Below, in pieces: positions 1 through 8,321 of a stretch of 64,000 bases of DNA (positions are counted from its first letter, which is position 1; every line of letters begins with the position of its first letter). The notes below the pieces were generated by a model. The model was given only the letters and a program-made list of their open reading frames with translations. It was not told the origin of the DNA and made no database searches. Origin of the DNA: Enteractinococcus coprophilus (GTDB taxonomy: Bacteria; Actinomycetota; Actinomycetes; Actinomycetales; Micrococcaceae); contig NZ_VFOU01000002.1 of assembly GCF_006716305.1 (NCBI RefSeq), forward strand, positions 372,001 through 436,000, given 5' to 3'. Position numbers and translations under genes: made by a program.

Positions 1-1037
1 GCGTATGTCCGCGCCAGACGGTCGATGAGACGACGCTGGTGTAACCCATAGTCCAACAGGACTTGTTCTTCGATATCAGAAGCAGCATTGAACTGCCGAC
101 GCTGGTTGCCGTAGGTTATGGCACCCGTCAGCGCCAGGGCTGAGGCGTTAGCTGCAGTCGTGGCAAGTGAAACACGTCCTTGGACTAGTGCTCCCAGCAT
201 GGTAAAGAATCGACGTCCCGAGGAGGGAATTGAAGTTGAATATTCACCATGTTCATCGACGTCGCCCAGTTTATTGAGCAAATTCGTGCGCGGGATCCGC
301 ACCTGCGTGAAATGTAGTCGCCCGTTGTCGATGCCGTTGAGACCACCCTTGTAGCCGTCGTCTTCACCGCCGACGCCGGGCAAAAAGTTCCCCTCGTCGT
401 CACGCAGCGGAACAAAGAACGCATGGACGCCGTAGTTGACGTTCTTGGTAATCAGTTGGGCAAAGACCACAGCGGCTTTGCCATGGAGTGCGGCGTTACC
501 GAGGAACTCTTTCCAGGCCGCTTTGAAGGGGGTATGGATTTCAAATTCGTCGTCCTCGGGGATGTAGGTGGCGGTGGTGTCGATATTGCCAACATCCGAC
601 CCGTGGCCAATCTCTGTCATGGCGTACACGCCCGGCAGGTCGAGGCTTAGTACCCCTGGCAGCCATTTCTTGTGTTGTTCCGCATTTCCTAGAGTCAAGA
701 TTGCGGACCCAAATAACCCCCATTGCACACCCCCTTTAATCTGCATGGACGGGTGGGCATGGAACATTTCGGCGAAACCGGCAACATTTGCACCAGGGCT
801 TTCTTGACCGCCGAATTCCTTTGGATATGCTTTGCCGATCACTTTGCGATCAGCGAGTTCTTGTATTTGTTTCAGGGTCAGTTCACGATGTTCTTCCATA
901 GTCAGGTCGAATTGATGATGGAAAATTGGCTCTTCCATCATTTTTCGTACCTGACGACGGTCTGCGGCCCACGGACCCAACAGGAGTTCCTGAAGTTGGT
1001 CCTGCTCGACTCGTAGATCTTTTTGTTTTAACGACAT
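1..1037 (-). CDS. acyl-CoA oxidase/dehydrogenase, C-terminus cut by window edge
   Basis: Flavoenzyme of the acyl-CoA dehydrogenase/oxidase superfamily, expected to introduce the trans-2 double bond into acyl-CoA as the first step of beta-oxidation. Translation from the ATG at 1037 gives about 345 residues before the window ends, so the C-terminal part is missing. Visible are YPKEFGGQ near residue 71 and the flavin-region motif TEIGHGSD at about 141-148, which is closer to acyl-CoA oxidases than to short-chain dehydrogenases. The start lies behind a strong AGGAGG and overlaps the stop of the tetR gene by one base (TAATG), so the two are probably co-translated. With the divergent thiolase, reductase and hydratase it forms one fatty-acid module. 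Oxidase versus dehydrogenase is not decided. Confidence 0.85.
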   Translation of the reverse strand, partial: MSLKQKDLRVEQDQLQELLLGPWAADRRQVRKMMEEPIFHHQFDLTMEEHRELTLKQIQELADRKVIGKAYPKEFGGQESPGANVAGFAEMFHAHPSMQIKGGVQWGLFGSAILTLGNAEQHKKWLPGVLSLDLPGVYAMTEIGHGSDVGNIDTTATYIPEDDEFEIHTPFKAAWKEFLGNAALHGKAAVVFAQLITKNVNYGVHAFFVPLRDDEGNFLPGVGGEDDGYKGGLNGIDNGRLHFTQVRIPRTNLLNKLGDVDEHGEYSTSIPSSGRRFFTMLGALVQGRVSLATTAANASALALTGAITYGNQRRQFNAASDIEEQVLLDYGLHQRRLIDRLARTY

Positions 1038-1687
1038 TAGTCCTCCTGAGGGTGTTCTTCGGTGCTTTGCGATTCCAATCCAACTAACAACCAATTGGCG
1101 ATCCGGTGGGCGAGTTCCTCTGCACTGAGACGTGTGGGGTAGCCTGTTTCGGCGATCCATTCTTCACCTGCGGCGCGCACGAACCCGACGGCTGCCACCG
1201 CCCAGTAATACGCCAGATTCTTGTTAGCGGCGGTGGAGTCGGCATTTTTGTAATGCGGAAAAACGTGCTCCACCGCTCGTTGCAGGAACCGGGCCATGTT
1301 CTGGCGAAAGATATTCATGCCCGTTGGAATCGCCGTCGAGAAGTTATAAACGTTGGGTGAGGAATTGGCCAGTTGTAGGTACACCAACACCATGGTGTAT
1401 AACCCGTCTCGGGCACTGGGAGCCGATTTACCGGCTTTTTTCAGTTCGGTTTCCATAAAGTCAATCGAGGCCTGCGCGACGGCTTGCTGAAGCCCTTGTT
1501 TATCGTTGAAATAACGATAGAACACGGACTTCGAAGTACCAGCATGAGAGGCGATTTCTTCCATTGACACCTCGGGTCCAATACTGTGGACAGCAGCACG
1601 CGCCGAGCGAATCAGGTCGTTTCGACGTTGACGACGGTGCGCTTCCCAGCGTGTATTGCGCCCGTCCGGAATTGGTGTTGCAGACAT
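1037..1687 (-). CDS. TetR/AcrR family transcriptional regulator of the beta-oxidation cluster
   Basis: DNA-binding repressor of 216 residues. The TetR helix-turn-helix is at about residues 41-60 (SMEEIASHAGTSKSVFYRYF), followed by an alpha-helical ligand domain. The open frame extends further upstream, but the ATG at 1687 is chosen because the upstream extension would cross the palindromic operator and the promoter of the divergent thiolase. It lies between an acyl-CoA oxidase, to which it is translationally coupled, and a divergent thiolase-reductase-hydratase operon. This suggests that it represses both directions and responds to an acyl-CoA. The ligand is inference. Confidence 0.88.
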   Translation of the reverse strand: MSATPIPDGRNTRWEAHRRQRRNDLIRSARAAVHSIGPEVSMEEIASHAGTSKSVFYRYFNDKQGLQQAVAQASIDFMETELKKAGKSAPSARDGLYTMVLVYLQLANSSPNVYNFSTAIPTGMNIFRQNMARFLQRAVEHVFPHYKNADSTAANKNLAYYWAVAAVGFVRAAGEEWIAETGYPTRLSAEELAHRIANWLLVGLESQSTEEHPQED

Positions 1688-1693
1688 CTTCAC

Positions 1694-1708
1694 GATACTG
1701 AGAGTATC
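1694..1708. promoter_or_regulatory. palindromic operator candidate for the divergent TetR
   Basis: GATACT-GAG-AGTATC is a perfect 6+3+6 inverted repeat, seven bases upstream of the tetR start and in the 85-bp space shared with the divergent thiolase gene. Position and symmetry fit a TetR-type operator that would control both transcripts. Binding is inferred from sequence only. Confidence 0.55.
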
Positions 1709-1772
1709 AGGTAAGGTGAGTGTCCGTAAACACACTAATCTGTATCCTCGATCATTGGGAAAGAGAATTTGC

Positions 1773-3092
1773 ATGACTTCTACATCCACAGCCGCAATCG
1801 CCGGTGGTCCACTTCGACCAGCAGTCGTTCTCGGCGGGAACCGCATCCCCTTTGCGCGCGCCCATGGTGCCTATGCTGGTGCATCAAATCAGGACATGTT
1901 GACCTCAGCGCTTGAAGGCCTGGTGGCACGATTCGGCCTCCAAGGCAAAGCCTTAGGAGAAGTTGTCGCCGGGGCAGTCATGAAGCATTCAGCAGATTTC
2001 AACCTCACCCGAGAGTCCGTTTTAGGGACGTCACTGGATGCCCATACCCCCGCCCATGACGTACAGACCGCTTGTGCCACAGGTATCGAAACAGTCGGCG
2101 GTGTGGCCAATAAAATTCGCCTAGGTCAGATCGAATCTGGCATCGGCGGTGGGGTGGATACGATCTCTGATGCGCCGCTTGCTTTTAATTCTGAAGCTCG
2201 CGAATTGTTCATGCAGCTCAACCGTGCACGCACCACCCAAGACAAAATCAAAATTGCACTGAAGCTGCGTCCCAAACATTTCGCACCGTTAGCGCCGCAG
2301 GCAGGAGAAGTGCGTACCGGCCTGTCGATGGGAGAGCATCAGGCGCTGACCACCCACCACTGGGGGGTTACTCGTGAGGAACAAGACGAACTTGCGATGC
2401 ACTCGCACAACAATATGGCATCGGCGTATGACGAAGGATTTTTCAACGATCTCATCACACCGTTTCGAGGCTTAGACCGTGACAATAATATGCGTCCGGG
2501 CTCTACCCTGGAGGCCTTGGCAAAGCTTCGGGTGGCTTTCGGAAAGCAATTTGGCGACGAAGCGACCATGACCGCTGGTAACTCGACCCCCATGACCGAT
2601 GGTGCCGCTGCCGCACTGTTGTCTTCGGAAGAATGGGCGATCGACCACAATCTGCCGATTCTGGCTGAGTTCATGGATTTTGAGGTAGCAGCTGTCGACT
2701 TTGTCAATGGCAAGGAGGGGCTCCTGATGGCTCCCACCTATGCGATTCCCCGGATTCTGGATCGGCACGGGTTGAGCCTTGATGATATTGATTTCTTTGA
2801 GATCCATGAGGCATTTGCAGGCACCGTGCTGGCAACTATCGAGGCGCTCGGCGACGAAGACTATAACAAGAACGTGTTAGGACGTGACACCGTCTTAGGA
2901 CAGATCGATCGATCCAAACTCAACGTGAAAGGCTCCTCGCTAGCTTCCGGCCACCCATTTGCCGCCACGGGCCCCAGAATCGTGGCCTCATTGGCCAAGA
3001 TGCTGCATGAAAAGGGTGAAGGCTCCTTGGGATTGATTTCAGTCTGTGCGGCTGGAGGCCAAGGTGCTGTTGCCCTCATGCGCGGACGCTAA
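1773..3092 (+). CDS. acetyl-CoA C-acyltransferase (thiolase), FadI/FadA2-like
   Basis: Thiolase of 439 residues, expected to cleave 3-ketoacyl-CoA with CoA to give acetyl-CoA and a shortened acyl-CoA. The nucleophilic cysteine lies in VQTACATG (Cys about 101). The C-terminal catalytic pieces HEAF, GHPFAATG and CAAGGQG (Cys about 425) are all present. The ATG at 1773 is preferred over the longer frame from 1656 because it follows a GGGAAAGAG ribosome site and gives a normal thiolase N-terminus. It is the first gene of a plus-strand operon with the FabG4-like and MaoC-like genes. The order resembles the mycobacterial fadA2-fabG4-htdX region. Confidence 0.92.
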   Translation: MTSTSTAAIAGGPLRPAVVLGGNRIPFARAHGAYAGASNQDMLTSALEGLVARFGLQGKALGEVVAGAVMKHSADFNLTRESVLGTSLDAHTPAHDVQTACATGIETVGGVANKIRLGQIESGIGGGVDTISDAPLAFNSEARELFMQLNRARTTQDKIKIALKLRPKHFAPLAPQAGEVRTGLSMGEHQALTTHHWGVTREEQDELAMHSHNNMASAYDEGFFNDLITPFRGLDRDNNMRPGSTLEALAKLRVAFGKQFGDEATMTAGNSTPMTDGAAAALLSSEEWAIDHNLPILAEFMDFEVAAVDFVNGKEGLLMAPTYAIPRILDRHGLSLDDIDFFEIHEAFAGTVLATIEALGDEDYNKNVLGRDTVLGQIDRSKLNVKGSSLASGHPFAATGPRIVASLAKMLHEKGEGSLGLISVCAAGGQGAVALMRGR

Positions 3093-3131
3093 CCCCGAAT
3101 CCGGTACCTGCTGAAAGGACACTTGAATCTT

Positions 3132-4496
3132 ATGTCACCAACAGATAGCTATACCCGGTTCGTCAACCGGCCCTTTGGCAAACAGGTCGCAAAAACCATC
3201 GGTTTGCCGCGACCGGTTCCACTACGTCGGCACACTCAAGGCGATCGCTTGGCTTCCGGTTCGATCCTCGTGATCGGGGAGAGCGATGCCGGTAATACTG
3301 TCGCTGAGCAACTGTGGGCTGAAAGCTATGATGTGCGCCGAGATCCAGGGTTGAAACAAAAGTTCTCTGCGATCATCGTGGCGTTCGACGACGCGGCACA
3401 CCCAAGCGATCTATCCGAACGGGTGCTGCAGGTGAGTGCCGCACTTCGTGGGCTGGAACCAAATGGCCGGGTTATCACGATTTTCCGTGACCCACAAGAC
3501 TCGTCAATCAGCAGCGACGCGAATCGCATAGCGGTGCGCCACAGCGTTGAGGGTTTCACCCGGTCGTTGGCTAAAGAGATGCGCTTTGGAGCCACCACCA
3601 ATGGAATTATCTTGGGCCAAGATGTGACGATGGCAGCTCCGGCCGCACTAGCTGCCTTACGGTTTTTCTTATCCGGTCGCTCGGCATATGTGGCCGGACA
3701 GTTTCTCACGGTCTCTTCCTCGGCAGGAGCTGTCCCAGCAGACTGGGACACCCCGCTGGCAGATATGGTCATCGTGGTGACGGGAGCAGCCCGGGGGATC
3801 GGGGAAGCCATCAGTGAAACGCTAGCCCGCGACGGGGCCACGGTCATCGGTGTAGATATGCCCCCTGCTGGCGAAGCGCTGACCACCGTGATGAACCGCG
3901 TTGGTGGCATCGCTGTCCAAATGGACATCACAGATGAAAACGCTGGCAACGAGCTTCTCCGTATGGCCGAGCAGCGATTCGGGCGGCTTGATGGCATCGT
4001 ACATAACGCCGGCATTACTCGTGACAAACTGTTGGCTAATATGGATGCGGCTCGATGGGATTCGCTCATTGCCGTAAACATCACCGCCCCGCTCCGGATC
4101 AATGAACAGCTCTTAGCGGCGCTGGGCCAGGGGGTCGTTGCTGAGAATTTTCGCATTACTGCATTGGCCTCAACATCGGGTATTGCTGGTAACCGCGGGC
4201 AGACCAATTACGCCGCGGCAAAAGCTGGCATTATGGGCATGACCCAAGCATTGGCAGGCCAATTAGCCAAAACTGGCGGTTCGATTAACGCGGTGGCGCC
4301 AGGCTTTATTGAAACCGCGATGACCGATGCGATGCCTGCGGCCACCCGAGAGGTGGCTCGCCGGATGAACTCGTTACAACAAGGTGGCCGTCCGGTTGAT
4401 GTGGCCGAGGCGATCGCGTTATTCCATACCGACGCCGCAGCAGGGATTAATGGCACAACGCTGAGAGTCTGTGGACAATCGATGGTAGGGAAATAA
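3132..4496 (+). CDS. 3-oxoacyl-ACP/CoA reductase, high-molecular-weight FabG4 type
   Basis: Short-chain dehydrogenase of 454 residues, nearly twice the size of ordinary FabG. The first ~210 residues look like a degenerate Rossmann domain. The C-terminal half carries the working SDR domain with the nucleotide motif VTGAARGIGEAIS, a serine in ALASTSG and the catalytic pair in NYAAAKAG. This two-domain build is that of mycobacterial FabG4, which uses NADH and 3-ketoacyl-CoA. The ATG at 3132 is 12 bases from AAAGGA; a TTG at 3123 is an alternative but sits only three bases from it. The stop overlaps the next start (TAATG). Confidence 0.88.
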   Translation: MSPTDSYTRFVNRPFGKQVAKTIGLPRPVPLRRHTQGDRLASGSILVIGESDAGNTVAEQLWAESYDVRRDPGLKQKFSAIIVAFDDAAHPSDLSERVLQVSAALRGLEPNGRVITIFRDPQDSSISSDANRIAVRHSVEGFTRSLAKEMRFGATTNGIILGQDVTMAAPAALAALRFFLSGRSAYVAGQFLTVSSSAGAVPADWDTPLADMVIVVTGAARGIGEAISETLARDGATVIGVDMPPAGEALTTVMNRVGGIAVQMDITDENAGNELLRMAEQRFGRLDGIVHNAGITRDKLLANMDAARWDSLIAVNITAPLRINEQLLAALGQGVVAENFRITALASTSGIAGNRGQTNYAAAKAGIMGMTQALAGQLAKTGGSINAVAPGFIETAMTDAMPAATREVARRMNSLQQGGRPVDVAEAIALFHTDAAAGINGTTLRVCGQSMVGK

Positions 4497-5413
4497 TGGT
4501 TGATCTCAACATCGTAGATTCCACCCCGCAACCCGAAAACTTACAACCTGTCAGACTCGGTGAGATCCCCTCGCTCACATCGTCCTATGGCAAAGTCGCC
4601 ACCGGGTTACTGCGCGCTAAGCAGTCGGTGGCCAGCAGCTTGCCGGGCACCCGGTGGGAAACCAGTGACGTCATTTCTCGTCGACTCGTGGACGATTACA
4701 ACGCTTTAATGGGGTCCTCCGGTGTGGTGGGGCAGAATTCGGCACCCTCGATCACCGTGCATATCACTGCATTTGGGTTGTCTACAGCGATGATGGCAGA
4801 ACGCCGCTTCCCGCTGCCGTTACTTGGCATGGTGCACTTGCAGCACAAAGTGTGGCATATGTCCGATGTACCGATCGATCAGCCGGTGCGGATCTCCACG
4901 TGGGCACAGAATATGCGTCCACATCATGCGGGTACGACCGTGGAGATCTGGGTGCAGATTCTTGATGCGGCCACAGAGAAATTGCTATGGCAATCTATGG
5001 CCGTGTATTTGTCGAAATCGGTAGTCATTCCTGGAGCCAAGAAGCCTGAACGACCAGCCCGTGAGCCGTTCCGCGCGCCCGTGATGACGGGGCAGTGGGA
5101 GCTGCCCCGTGATATTGGGCGTCGTTATGGCGCGGTCTCCGGCGATCGAAATCCAATCCATTTATCGAATCTGTCTGCCAAAGCACTGGGGATGCCCAGT
5201 GCGATTGCCCACGGGATGTATGCAGCCGGCAGGATGCTGGCAGGCCGCGAGACGTTGGCCCCCTATACGTGGGCTATCGAGTTTGCTTCGCCGATGCGCC
5301 TGCCCTCGAAGGTCGCGATCAATTATCGTGAGGCAGGAGACCGTCTGGTGATCACCGGCTGGAATGCCAAGCATGAGAAGCTTCATTTCGCGGCAGAAAT
5401 ACGCCAGTTCTAA
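4496..5413 (+). CDS. MaoC-like (R)-specific enoyl-CoA hydratase/dehydratase
   Basis: Protein of 305 residues with a C-terminal hot-dog fold of the MaoC/hydratase-2 family. The hydratase-2 signature is readable at about residues 206-220: YGAVSGDRNPIHLS, with the Asp and His that activate water. The N-terminal half is a second, motif-poor hot-dog copy, as in HtdX-like double-hot-dog enzymes. It would hydrate trans-2-enoyl-CoA to (R)-3-hydroxyacyl-CoA, which the upstream FabG4-like enzyme could oxidise. The start overlaps the stop of that gene by one base, showing translational coupling. Confidence 0.86.
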   Translation: MVDLNIVDSTPQPENLQPVRLGEIPSLTSSYGKVATGLLRAKQSVASSLPGTRWETSDVISRRLVDDYNALMGSSGVVGQNSAPSITVHITAFGLSTAMMAERRFPLPLLGMVHLQHKVWHMSDVPIDQPVRISTWAQNMRPHHAGTTVEIWVQILDAATEKLLWQSMAVYLSKSVVIPGAKKPERPAREPFRAPVMTGQWELPRDIGRRYGAVSGDRNPIHLSNLSAKALGMPSAIAHGMYAAGRMLAGRETLAPYTWAIEFASPMRLPSKVAINYREAGDRLVITGWNAKHEKLHFAAEIRQF

Positions 5414-5425
5414 CGTTGAACTCCA

Positions 5426-5462
5426 TTCGACCGGTCGCCATATAGCAGTGGCACCGGTCGAA
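5426..5462. terminator. bidirectional terminator between maoC-like gene and mshA
   Basis: TTCGACCGGT (5426-5435) pairs perfectly with ACCGGTCGAA (5453-5462). Inside the loop GCCA and TGGC can pair as well. It stands between two convergent stop codons and can serve both strands, although neither side has a long T-run. Confidence 0.6.
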
Positions 5463-5466
5463 CTGG

Positions 5467-6699
5467 TTAATGGTCGCTCAGCGTTTGCATATAGATCCCG
5501 GCCATGCGCGCTGCCATTGCAGCCCAGGAAAATCCCGCAGCGTGTTCAATACCCGCAGCTGCGAACTTTTGCCATGTCGCTGGGTCGTGGACTACGGAGG
5601 CCAACGCATCAGCCCAGGCGTGGGGATCAAGTGAATCGATCAGCTGCCCAGTCAGGCCATCGACCACGGCCGTGGTGAGTCCGCCTGCCCGATGTGCGAT
5701 GACCGGTGTCCCACAGGCTTGGGCCTCCAGTGCCACTAGTCCAAACGACTCAGCAACAGACGGCATGGCAACCACGTCAGCGGCGCGCATAATACTGGCT
5801 AATGTATCGGGCTGAACCGGTGGAGCAAAGGAGCAGGCTTTGGCTACCCCCAGCAGATGGGCTCTGGCACGCACATCATAGGTTTGGTTTCCAGAGCTCG
5901 CCCCCGTGAAATGAATGACGGGCAGCGGGTCTACGCCACGCTTTTGCAGATCGGCCAAGGCATCAATCAGCACGTGCGGTCCTTTAAAATGCTGCAACCG
6001 TCCAGCAAATAGAATTCTGGGGCTGTCAGCATAGTCTCGACCCGGCCAGTAGCTGGGACCTTTCGGATCGAAGATGTCGTGGTCGACGCCGGGATGGACG
6101 ACTGTGATCTTCTTGGCACTCACCCCAGTGTGCTGTATCAGTTCGTGCTTTTCCACCGCGGTGTTAGCGATCAGGGCACTAGCTTTTGTACTGATTAATG
6201 CTTCTCGTTCAAGGCGGTACGGCGGTTCAGTGCCGGGGGCAGAGACGTTTTTTGCGGCTCCCAATGTGTGCATCGTGTGTACCACCGGACAGTTCAGCTG
6301 TTCAGAAGCTTCCAGCGCTACCACTCCGGAGAGCCAGTAATGGGAATGCATAACCACACGATGCTGCGCCAACTCCCGGATGACCGGCAACATCGTCTGG
6401 GCAAACTGTGTCGTCAAGCCAATCAAGGCTTCTTTGGCTAACGCGAGTCGTCCGGCCACAAGAGGGATCACTTTGGACTGAGTTTTTTCATCGAGTACAA
6501 CGGTCGCATCGCGAACCGAAGTTTTGCGGGTAAAGCAGAGCACTTGGTGACCGGCGCATATCAGAGCCTCGGTCAGATTGCGCACATAAACATTCAGACC
6601 ACCGGCATCACCCTGTCCAGGTTGAGCCAGGGGAGAGGTGTGCATAGAAATCATAACGATGGTGAGTCGTTCGTCCACGATATGCTCAGCTGCTCCCAC
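5467..6699 (-). CDS. mshA: D-inositol-3-phosphate glycosyltransferase MshA
   Basis: Retaining GT4 glycosyltransferase of 410 residues that starts mycothiol biosynthesis by moving GlcNAc from UDP-GlcNAc onto 1L-inositol-1-phosphate. The family hallmark SMHTSPLAQPGQGDAGGLNV is present near the N-terminus, HPGVDHDIF lies mid-protein, and the EX7E nucleotide-sugar motif is in ESFGLVALE near residue 320. The GTG at 6699 gives the usual length. mshC, a later step of the same pathway, lies about 4.5 kb away. A hairpin terminator at 6726-6763 isolates this gene from the upstream tRNA. Confidence 0.9.
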   Translation of the reverse strand: MGAAEHIVDERLTIVMISMHTSPLAQPGQGDAGGLNVYVRNLTEALICAGHQVLCFTRKTSVRDATVVLDEKTQSKVIPLVAGRLALAKEALIGLTTQFAQTMLPVIRELAQHRVVMHSHYWLSGVVALEASEQLNCPVVHTMHTLGAAKNVSAPGTEPPYRLEREALISTKASALIANTAVEKHELIQHTGVSAKKITVVHPGVDHDIFDPKGPSYWPGRDYADSPRILFAGRLQHFKGPHVLIDALADLQKRGVDPLPVIHFTGASSGNQTYDVRARAHLLGVAKACSFAPPVQPDTLASIMRAADVVAMPSVAESFGLVALEAQACGTPVIAHRAGGLTTAVVDGLTGQLIDSLDPHAWADALASVVHDPATWQKFAAAGIEHAAGFSWAAMAARMAGIYMQTLSDH

Positions 6700-6725
6700 A
6701 AGAGACGATAGTAGTGCTTAAACGA

Positions 6726-6763
6726 AAGGATCGGGACGAGCAAAAGCTGAAGTCCCGATCCTT
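6726..6763 (-). terminator. terminator downstream of tRNA-Leu
   Basis: AAGGATCGGGAC (6726-6737) and GTCCCGATCCTT (6752-6763) form a perfect 12-bp stem with a 14-base loop. It lies directly after the 3' end of the minus-strand tRNA gene and before the mshA start. On the minus strand it is followed by TTTCGTTT. Confidence 0.8.
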
Positions 6764-6773
6764 GTGCCAAACG

Positions 6774-6859
6774 TGCGCGGAGGGGGACTTGAACCCCCAC
6801 GAGCGATAAAGCTCACAGCGACCTCAACGCTGCGCGTCTACCAATTCCGCCACCCGCGC
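6774..6859 (-). tRNA. tRNA-Leu (anticodon GAG)
   Basis: The minus strand folds as a class II tRNA. The acceptor strand GCGCGGG pairs with the 3' strand ending CCGCGC and discriminator A. The D-loop has TTGGTAGA. The anticodon arm CAGCG-TTGAGGT-CGCTG gives anticodon GAG (codon CUC). A long variable arm (GAGC...GCTC) and the T-arm GGGGGTTCAAGTCCCCC follow. CCA is not encoded. It stands alone, with its own terminator downstream. Confidence 0.96.
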
Positions 6860-6967
6860 TGGTGGTGTATTCTCCGGCGAAGGAGAAGGCAACAGCGATA
6901 AGCATAACACACTCCCGACCGACCGCGCACCATGGTCGTGTCTTATCGGGTTCGCTAAGGTGGCAGT

Positions 6968-8302
6968 ATGGCTCAACTTTCTGACTCCGACTCGATTTCG
7001 CCTGGAATTTTCCGCGATCGAGTTACGAAAATCACTCGAGATCTCATTCAAATCGACACCACCAACTACGGCGGAAATGATTCACGTGGCGAACCAGAGG
7101 CAGCAGCATATTGCGCCGCTTTGATGGAAGCCATGAACATGCACCCAGAGATTGTCGAGTCCGAACCGGGCCGCACATCCGTCGTTGGACGCATGCGGGG
7201 CTGGGATCCTGCTGCACCAGCACTAGTCCTACACGGGCATCTTGATGTTGTCCCAGCTGATGCCACCGAGTGGTCTGTGGATCCGTTCTCCGCTGCGGTA
7301 ATTGATGATGTGATCTATGGTCGCGGCGCAGCAGATATGAAGGGCATGGATGCAGTCATGCTCACAGCCCTGGAGCATCTGCATGCCACCGCTCAACGTC
7401 CACGACGCGACATCATCCTGGCATTCTTTGGGGATGAAGAAGCCGGGGGAGTCTACGGATCGGACTGGCTCGTGACCCACCGTCCCGATTTATTTGAAGG
7501 CGCAACCGAAGCGATCTCCGAGGTCGGAGGTTTCAGCGCGACCGTCGCGGGAAAACGCGCCTACTTCCTGCAGACCGCAGAAAAAGGCATCGCATGGCTC
7601 AACCTCACCGCCACCGGTACCCCAGGGCATGGTTCGACCCGACACTCGGATAACGCAGTAACAAAAATGGCAGATGCGATCGCGGCCATCGGTCACCACA
7701 AATGGCCCTTGCATTACACCGACACGACTCGCCAGCTCATGGAGGACGTGTCGCGACTCATGGGAGTGCCCTTTGACGAAACCAACCCTGCCCCACAGCT
7801 GGAAGCTATCGGGTCTGCTGTGGCATTTGTGGGCTCCACGTTGAGTAACTCCTCAAATCCCACAGGACTGACTTCAGGCTATAAACACAATGTGATCCCA
7901 GGAAAAGCCGAGGCGACCGTCGATGCTCGACCATTGCCGGGTCAAGATGAAGAACTCCTTGCCACCATTCGCGAACTCGCCGGCGAGTCTGTGCATGTTG
8001 ACTACGAACATGCCCGCCAAGCCATCGAAGCACCGTTTGCTGGCCCGCTCGTCGACGCCATGATCAGCGCCATCGCACAAGAAGATCCAGATGCCGTAGT
8101 GCTGCCGTTCATGATGTCCGGCGGCACCGACAATAATGCGCTGTCACGATTAGGGATTGCCGGTTACGGTTTCATTCCCTTACAGCTACCGGATGATCTA
8201 GCGTTTCCAGAGCTCTTCCACGGAATTGACGAGCGCATGCCAATTGACTCACTCGATTTCGGCGTCCGTGCGCTGCTACGCATCTTAGAGCCACAAAACT
8301 AA
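6968..8302 (+). CDS. M20 family metallopeptidase
   Basis: Zinc-dependent peptidase/deacylase of 444 residues (M20/M25/M40 family). Metal and catalytic motifs are intact: HGHLDVVP (His89, His91, Asp93), GRGAADMKG (Asp123) and GDEEAGG (Glu157/Glu158). A C-terminal His (FHGIDERM) completes the second metal site. It probably removes terminal residues from peptides or acylated amino acids in the cytoplasm; the substrate cannot be read from sequence. A 20-bp gap separates it from the acyl-CoA dehydrogenase gene downstream, so they may be co-transcribed. A second M20 enzyme is at 48.4-49.8 kb. Confidence 0.9.
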   Translation: MAQLSDSDSISPGIFRDRVTKITRDLIQIDTTNYGGNDSRGEPEAAAYCAALMEAMNMHPEIVESEPGRTSVVGRMRGWDPAAPALVLHGHLDVVPADATEWSVDPFSAAVIDDVIYGRGAADMKGMDAVMLTALEHLHATAQRPRRDIILAFFGDEEAGGVYGSDWLVTHRPDLFEGATEAISEVGGFSATVAGKRAYFLQTAEKGIAWLNLTATGTPGHGSTRHSDNAVTKMADAIAAIGHHKWPLHYTDTTRQLMEDVSRLMGVPFDETNPAPQLEAIGSAVAFVGSTLSNSSNPTGLTSGYKHNVIPGKAEATVDARPLPGQDEELLATIRELAGESVHVDYEHARQAIEAPFAGPLVDAMISAIAQEDPDAVVLPFMMSGGTDNNALSRLGIAGYGFIPLQLPDDLAFPELFHGIDERMPIDSLDFGVRALLRILEPQN

Positions 8303-8321
8303 CGTCTTGTGAAAGGACACT

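Noticed and set aside
3326-4207. A 293-residue open frame on the minus strand, opposite the FabG4-like gene
   Set aside because: A shadow of the SDR gene: Ser/Ala/Pro-rich composition produced by the codon pattern of the true strand, with no recognisable domain.
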